Shown piece by piece: positions 60,293 through 64,000 of a DNA stretch of 64,000 bases. Position numbers and translations under genes: made by a program. Numbering within the stretch: the first letter of the stretch is position 1; each line of letters begins with the position of its first letter. This stretch comes from Pseudodesulfovibrio profundus (GTDB taxonomy: Bacteria > Desulfobacterota > Desulfovibrionia > Desulfovibrionales > Desulfovibrionaceae), in NCBI RefSeq assembly GCF_900217235.1, contig NZ_LT907975.1:965001-1029000 (forward strand), given 5' to 3'. The notes under the pieces are model-generated. The model had not been told where the DNA came from. It saw only the letters and a program-made list of their open reading frames with translations, and did no database searches.

Positions 60293-62461
60293 TCAGGATA
60301 AACGAAGCGCTTCTTTAACCGCTTTAAGTGCCTTTACTTTGGCCAGAGCCGAATAGAGCTGATTCAAGTCACGGACCTCGACGGTAAAGTTCAGGATCGA
60401 TGTACCATCCACTTTGGACTCGAAGTCACCGGAATCAATATTGACTTCCATCTCGGCCAGCATATTACAAATCTTGCCAAGCATTCCCGGCTTGTTCAGA
60501 CATTTGACCTTGATCTTGGCGGGATAGGGTTTTTCCTCAGCGCCTTCCCAACTGACCTGCAGTAAACGCTCATCCTCGAAATTATTGACGTTATGGCAAT
60601 CTGCCCGGTGAATGGTAACACCACGTCCACGAGTGATATAGCCAACGATAGGCTCACCCGGCAGTGGGTTGCAGCAGCTCGCGAATCGCACGAGCACATT
60701 ATCAACACCCGATATATTCAGCCCGTCAGCCTTGGGCTTCGCCTTCTGCTCCGGTTCAGGCTCCTTGCTGCGATGCTTGCGCAGATCAAGGGCTTCACCA
60801 TGCATAACAGCATACAGGCGCTTAAGGACCTTACGAGGGGTAAATCGGGAAAAGCCGACCTGAGCCAACAGATCGTCAACGCTTCCGCAATTGAATTCGC
60901 TGACCAACTTCAGGAACTCACCATCCTTGATGGCTTTCTGAACGTTGATACCGACGCGACGCCCTTCTTTCTCCAACAACTCCTTGGCAAGAGAGATGGC
61001 GCGGGAACGCTCCACTGTACGGACGTAATGTTTGATGCGCGTTCTGGCTTTGGCTGTTTTTACAAACTTGAGCCAGTCTCGACTGGGAACACGATTCTTG
61101 TCAGTGATGATCTCAACAGAATCACCATTCTTGAGCGTAGTGTGGAGTGGCACGATGCGGCCGTTGATCTTTGCACCGGCACACTTGTCTCCGACCTCGG
61201 AGTGAATTGCGTAGGCAAAATCGACCGTCGTGGCGCCGTCCGGTAGTTCCTTGATATCCCCATTGGGGGTAAAGACATAAACCTCTTCCTGGAACATCTC
61301 CAGACGCAAGGAGGACATGAATTCGCGAGGATCAGACAATTCTCGCTGCCAGTCCATAATCTGCTTGAGCCATGTGTAGCGCTCGGCATCCCGAGTTCCG
61401 GCGGTCCTCCCCCTCTTGGCTCCCTTGCCGACTTCTTTGTACTGCCAGTGTGCAGCCACACCGTATTCAGCGATCTGGTGCATCTCTTCGGTACGAATCT
61501 GAAATTCGATCCGCTCACCGTCGGGGCCGATGACCGTCGTATGCAACGACTGGTACATGTTGGCCTTGGGGATGGAAATATAGTCTTTGAAGCGCCCCGG
61601 GACCGGTCGCCAGGTCGCGTGGATCAAACCAAGGACAGCATAACAGTCTTTCAGAGATTTCAAGATGATTCGAAAAGCAATCAGATCGTATATCTCATCA
61701 AATGTCAGCCCCTGCTGCTCCATTTTGACATGAATGGAGTGCAAGTGCTTGGTCCGCCCGTAGACAACGCCCTTCAGCCTATTCTTCTGAAGCATGTCCT
61801 GCATGATATCGATGACTCGGTCGATGTACTGCTCGCCGGCTGCGCGATGCTCGGCAACAGCCTCACGAAGCTGCCCAAAGACATCCGGCTTCAGATACCG
61901 AAGGCAGAGATCTTCCAACTCGGTTTTGACACGGTGCAAACCAAGTCGGTTGGCGAGCGGTGCATATATATCCTGCGTTTCCTGAGCAATGAGGCGCTGT
62001 TTCACCGGCTTCATGAACTCAAGGGTGCGCATATTATGCAGCCTGTCCGCGAGCTTCACCATGAGCACGCGAATATCCTCGGCCATAGCCAGAATGAGTT
62101 TACGAATATTTTCGGCCTGCTGGACGGCTTTGGACTCGAAATCCATCTGGGAAATCTTGGTCACGCCATCCACGATATCCGCGACATCGGACCCGAACAT
62201 CTCTTCGATCTCATCGACCGTGGTGTCCGTATCTTCAACCGTGTCATGCAGGAGTCCAGCCGCAACAGTTGCTTCATCCAGCTGCATGTCTGCCAACAGA
62301 TAGGCAACATTCATGGGATGCGAAATGTACGGCTCACCAGAACGACGGACCACTCCATCATGGGCCTGTGCAGAAAAAACATATGCCCGCTGGATCAAAT
62401 CCAGGTCAGGATTATCTATATATGTCGAAACCTTATCGGTTATCTCGTTGATTCGTATCAT
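60293..62461 (-). CDS. spoT: Bifunctional (p)ppGpp synthetase/hydrolase
   Basis: Rel/SpoT enzyme of 722 aa from the ATG at 62461 (starts MIRINEITDKV). Hydrolase HD domain: SHPMNVAYLLADMQLDEATV, then AAGLLHDTVEDTD. Synthetase domain: YDLIAFRIILKSLKDCYAVL with GRFKDYISIPKANMYQSLHT; RFKD marks bifunctional enzymes. TGS domain (VYVFTPNGDIKELPDGATTV), then a C-terminal ACT domain. It controls the stringent response. It lies 20 bp behind the peptide-binding protein gene. Confidence 0.95.
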   Translation of the reverse strand: MIRINEITDKVSTYIDNPDLDLIQRAYVFSAQAHDGVVRRSGEPYISHPMNVAYLLADMQLDEATVAAGLLHDTVEDTDTTVDEIEEMFGSDVADIVDGVTKISQMDFESKAVQQAENIRKLILAMAEDIRVLMVKLADRLHNMRTLEFMKPVKQRLIAQETQDIYAPLANRLGLHRVKTELEDLCLRYLKPDVFGQLREAVAEHRAAGEQYIDRVIDIMQDMLQKNRLKGVVYGRTKHLHSIHVKMEQQGLTFDEIYDLIAFRIILKSLKDCYAVLGLIHATWRPVPGRFKDYISIPKANMYQSLHTTVIGPDGERIEFQIRTEEMHQIAEYGVAAHWQYKEVGKGAKRGRTAGTRDAERYTWLKQIMDWQRELSDPREFMSSLRLEMFQEEVYVFTPNGDIKELPDGATTVDFAYAIHSEVGDKCAGAKINGRIVPLHTTLKNGDSVEIITDKNRVPSRDWLKFVKTAKARTRIKHYVRTVERSRAISLAKELLEKEGRRVGINVQKAIKDGEFLKLVSEFNCGSVDDLLAQVGFSRFTPRKVLKRLYAVMHGEALDLRKHRSKEPEPEQKAKPKADGLNISGVDNVLVRFASCCNPLPGEPIVGYITRGRGVTIHRADCHNVNNFEDERLLQVSWEGAEEKPYPAKIKVKCLNKPGMLGKICNMLAEMEVNIDSGDFESKVDGTSILNFTVEVRDLNQLYSALAKVKALKAVKEALRLS

Positions 62462-62481
62462 GTATACTGTTCTTGTTACTG

Positions 62482-64000
62482 TTACTGCTGCAAGGAGAGA
62501 GGAATCCACCACTTGGTGAAGTTATAGGCAATACCTGCTGGTGCCGCTTCTATATTCTGCACCCTAGCCTGTACTATTGGCAAGGATTTCGGCACATACA
62601 GAAATGAATAAGGTACCTCCTCATGCAATATCTGCTGAACCTCATCATAAATGACCTTGCGCCGCTCAACATCGACAATCGCCCGCCCCTGTTCCAACAA
62701 TGCATCCAGACGATCATTGGTGTAGCGGGTGAAATTCAACCCTCCGGCAACAGCCATGGATGAATGCCAGACATTGTAGATATCGGGGTCCTGCAAGATG
62801 TTCCACCCAAGGATGATCGCATCAAAGCGCCCTTTGTCCACAAATTCCTTGATAAATGCGGCCCACTCAACTGTACGAAGATCGACTTTGATTCCAATAT
62901 CCGACAATCGCTGTTGTATGATGACGCCGGACTTTATTCTCTGGGTATTGCCCTGGTTGGTGATTATGGAGAAGGCAAAAGGGATACCGTCTTTATCGAG
63001 CACCCCATCATTATCGGTGTCGGTCCACCCGGCCTGCTTCAGGAGTTCCTTGGCTTTTTCGGGATTGTACGGACGTGGTTTAACTGCTTCATTGTACTGC
63101 CAGGTACCCGGCTTATATGGACCGTTGGCAGGCTCGCCAAGACCGTACAACACGCCTTTGACTATTTCGTCCCTGTCAATGGCATAATCAATGGCACGTC
63201 GAACACGCACATCCTGAAAGAATCGATGCTTCATGTTATAACCAAGGAATGAATAGCCAGAGGAAAGATACTCAAACTTGTTGAAACTGCCATCCCATCC
63301 AGGCCCGGAGGTCTGATAAAGATATTGTAATGGGCCAAGCCCCATCATATCGAGGTTCCCGGCCTTGAGTTCAAGAAACTGGGTCGATAAGTCCGGGATC
63401 ACTCTGTAGACAACCCGCTCGATGTACGGCTTGCCATCAAAGAAATCCGGGTTGGCTTCCAGAACAACCTGTGTTCCCGGCACCCACTCCTTGAGTTTGT
63501 ATGGACCGGCTCCAAGCGGTTGGCGACTGTACTTCGTATCCAGAAGGTCTTCACCTTCCAGGGCATGCTTCGGGAGAATATCGGTAGCCCACGTGACCAA
63601 CGCCTTGGCAAATGGCTCTTCATATTCAATTTCAAATGTATACGTGCCTGTTTTCCGAAACTCCTTCACAACCTTGAAATTACCGCCATACGCAGTCGGG
63701 GTCTTCGGATCAATCATCAACCGGTAGGTGAATTCAACATCATCTGCGGTCAGCGGCTTACCATCAAACCACTTGATATCCTCACGCAGCTTGAATTTTA
63801 ACAGCCTCCCCCCATCCTCTATGGAAAATGACTCGGCAGCGTAAGGGACCAGTTCAATATCTTTATTATATTTAACGAGGCCCACATAGATTTGCGAGGC
63901 CACTTCATGAGATGCGGAATCGGTCGCAAGCATGGAGATGAGATTGCTCGGTTCCCCCAGCATCGCTTCCACAATCGTTCCTCCTGATTCAGGAGAAGAA
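62482..64000 (-). CDS. Family 5 extracellular solute-binding protein (partial, 5' end outside the window)
   Basis: At least 505 residues of a peptide/nickel-type ABC transporter binding protein (SBP family 5). Motifs: LKFKLREDIKWFDGKPLTADDVEFTYR, of which the WFDGKPLTADDV core is diagnostic, and later RRAIDYAIDRDEIVKGVLYG and GNTQRIKSGVIIQQRL. The frame stays open to the window end, with SSPESGGTIVEAMLGEPSN just before the first in-frame ATG, so that ATG (63972) is internal and the signal peptide lies outside. The ligand is unknown; partner permease genes would be upstream. It precedes the Rel gene by 20 bp. Confidence 0.9.
   Translation of the reverse strand, partial: SSPESGGTIVEAMLGEPSNLISMLATDSASHEVASQIYVGLVKYNKDIELVPYAAESFSIEDGGRLLKFKLREDIKWFDGKPLTADDVEFTYRLMIDPKTPTAYGGNFKVVKEFRKTGTYTFEIEYEEPFAKALVTWATDILPKHALEGEDLLDTKYSRQPLGAGPYKLKEWVPGTQVVLEANPDFFDGKPYIERVVYRVIPDLSTQFLELKAGNLDMMGLGPLQYLYQTSGPGWDGSFNKFEYLSSGYSFLGYNMKHRFFQDVRVRRAIDYAIDRDEIVKGVLYGLGEPANGPYKPGTWQYNEAVKPRPYNPEKAKELLKQAGWTDTDNDGVLDKDGIPFAFSIITNQGNTQRIKSGVIIQQRLSDIGIKVDLRTVEWAAFIKEFVDKGRFDAIILGWNILQDPDIYNVWHSSMAVAGGLNFTRYTNDRLDALLEQGRAIVDVERRKVIYDEVQQILHEEVPYSFLYVPKSLPIVQARVQNIEAAPAGIAYNFTKWWIPLSLQQ

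Noticed and set aside
61448-62527. A 359-aa open frame opposite the Rel/SpoT gene
   Set aside because: Antisense to conserved HD and synthetase motifs and lacking features of its own.
1-64000. CRISPR array
   Set aside because: No regularly spaced direct repeats or cas genes were seen anywhere.

Overview
The window comes from a sulfate-reducing deltaproteobacterium of the Desulfovibrionaceae type (Pseudodesulfovibrio/Desulfovibrio-like). Evidence: a type I tetraheme cytochrome c3, a two-subunit periplasmic [FeFe] hydrogenase with a Tat-signal small subunit, a complete H-cluster maturation operon (hydG, hydE, hydF plus a TM1266-type regulator), a B12-controlled anaerobic ribonucleotide reductase, and moderate GC content with dense operons separated by strong intrinsic terminators. 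The genus is an inference from gene content only.

Layout. 1-6.7 kb: AraC/GyrI regulator (apparent 1-nt frameshift at its start), asnS, ftsY, a five-domain S1 protein, an RluA-type pseudouridine synthase. 6.8-16.6 kb: EamA permease, an addA-addB repair helicase/nuclease pair, a PPC-domain protein, L-2-hydroxyglutarate oxidase, nitronate monooxygenase. 16.8-24.4 kb: periplasmic rhodanese, then a leftward operon cpoB-dprA-small protein-HDOD-GGDDF regulator-xerC/D-cyclophilin, and an unassigned membrane protein. 24.4-31.9 kb: a leftward chemotaxis cluster cheB-HEAT repeat protein-cheR-cheY-cheA, with a multi-HPt CheA. 32.1-33.7 kb: tRNA-Pro(CGG) and an intact IS3-family element (1366 bp, TSD ACA) lying directly behind the fbpABC iron uptake operon (33.7-37.5 kb, Fur-box promoter). 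37.8-41.1 kb: a DUF188 protein, a cobalamin riboswitch and nrdD.

41.3-53.8 kb is a hydrogen-metabolism island. On the minus strand are a cytoplasmic [FeFe] hydrogenase with a fused small-subunit-like tail and a partner joining NuoF-type Fe-S segments to a GltD/NfnB-type pyridine-nucleotide oxidoreductase. On the plus strand are hydAB and then the maturation operon (TM1266-like regulator, hydG, aspA, an unassigned 189-aa gene, hydE, hydF). The maturation operon follows a promoter, a ~165-nt structured leader and an intrinsic terminator, which together look like an attenuator or riboswitch. The leader and the 189-aa gene are the best candidates for something undescribed.

53.8-64 kb: a predicted exported nickel superoxide dismutase, L-serine dehydratase, a polar amino-acid ABC transporter with both permease domains in one chain, cytochrome c3 with a consensus sigma-54 promoter, a bifunctional Rel/SpoT enzyme, and a family 5 (peptide type) solute-binding protein cut by the window end.

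Functionally, the periplasmic hydrogenase can pass electrons from H2 to cytochrome c3, the cytoplasmic enzyme can link H2 to NAD(P)H, and the maturation operon serves both. Assignments are by motif and architecture recognition; no database search was possible.
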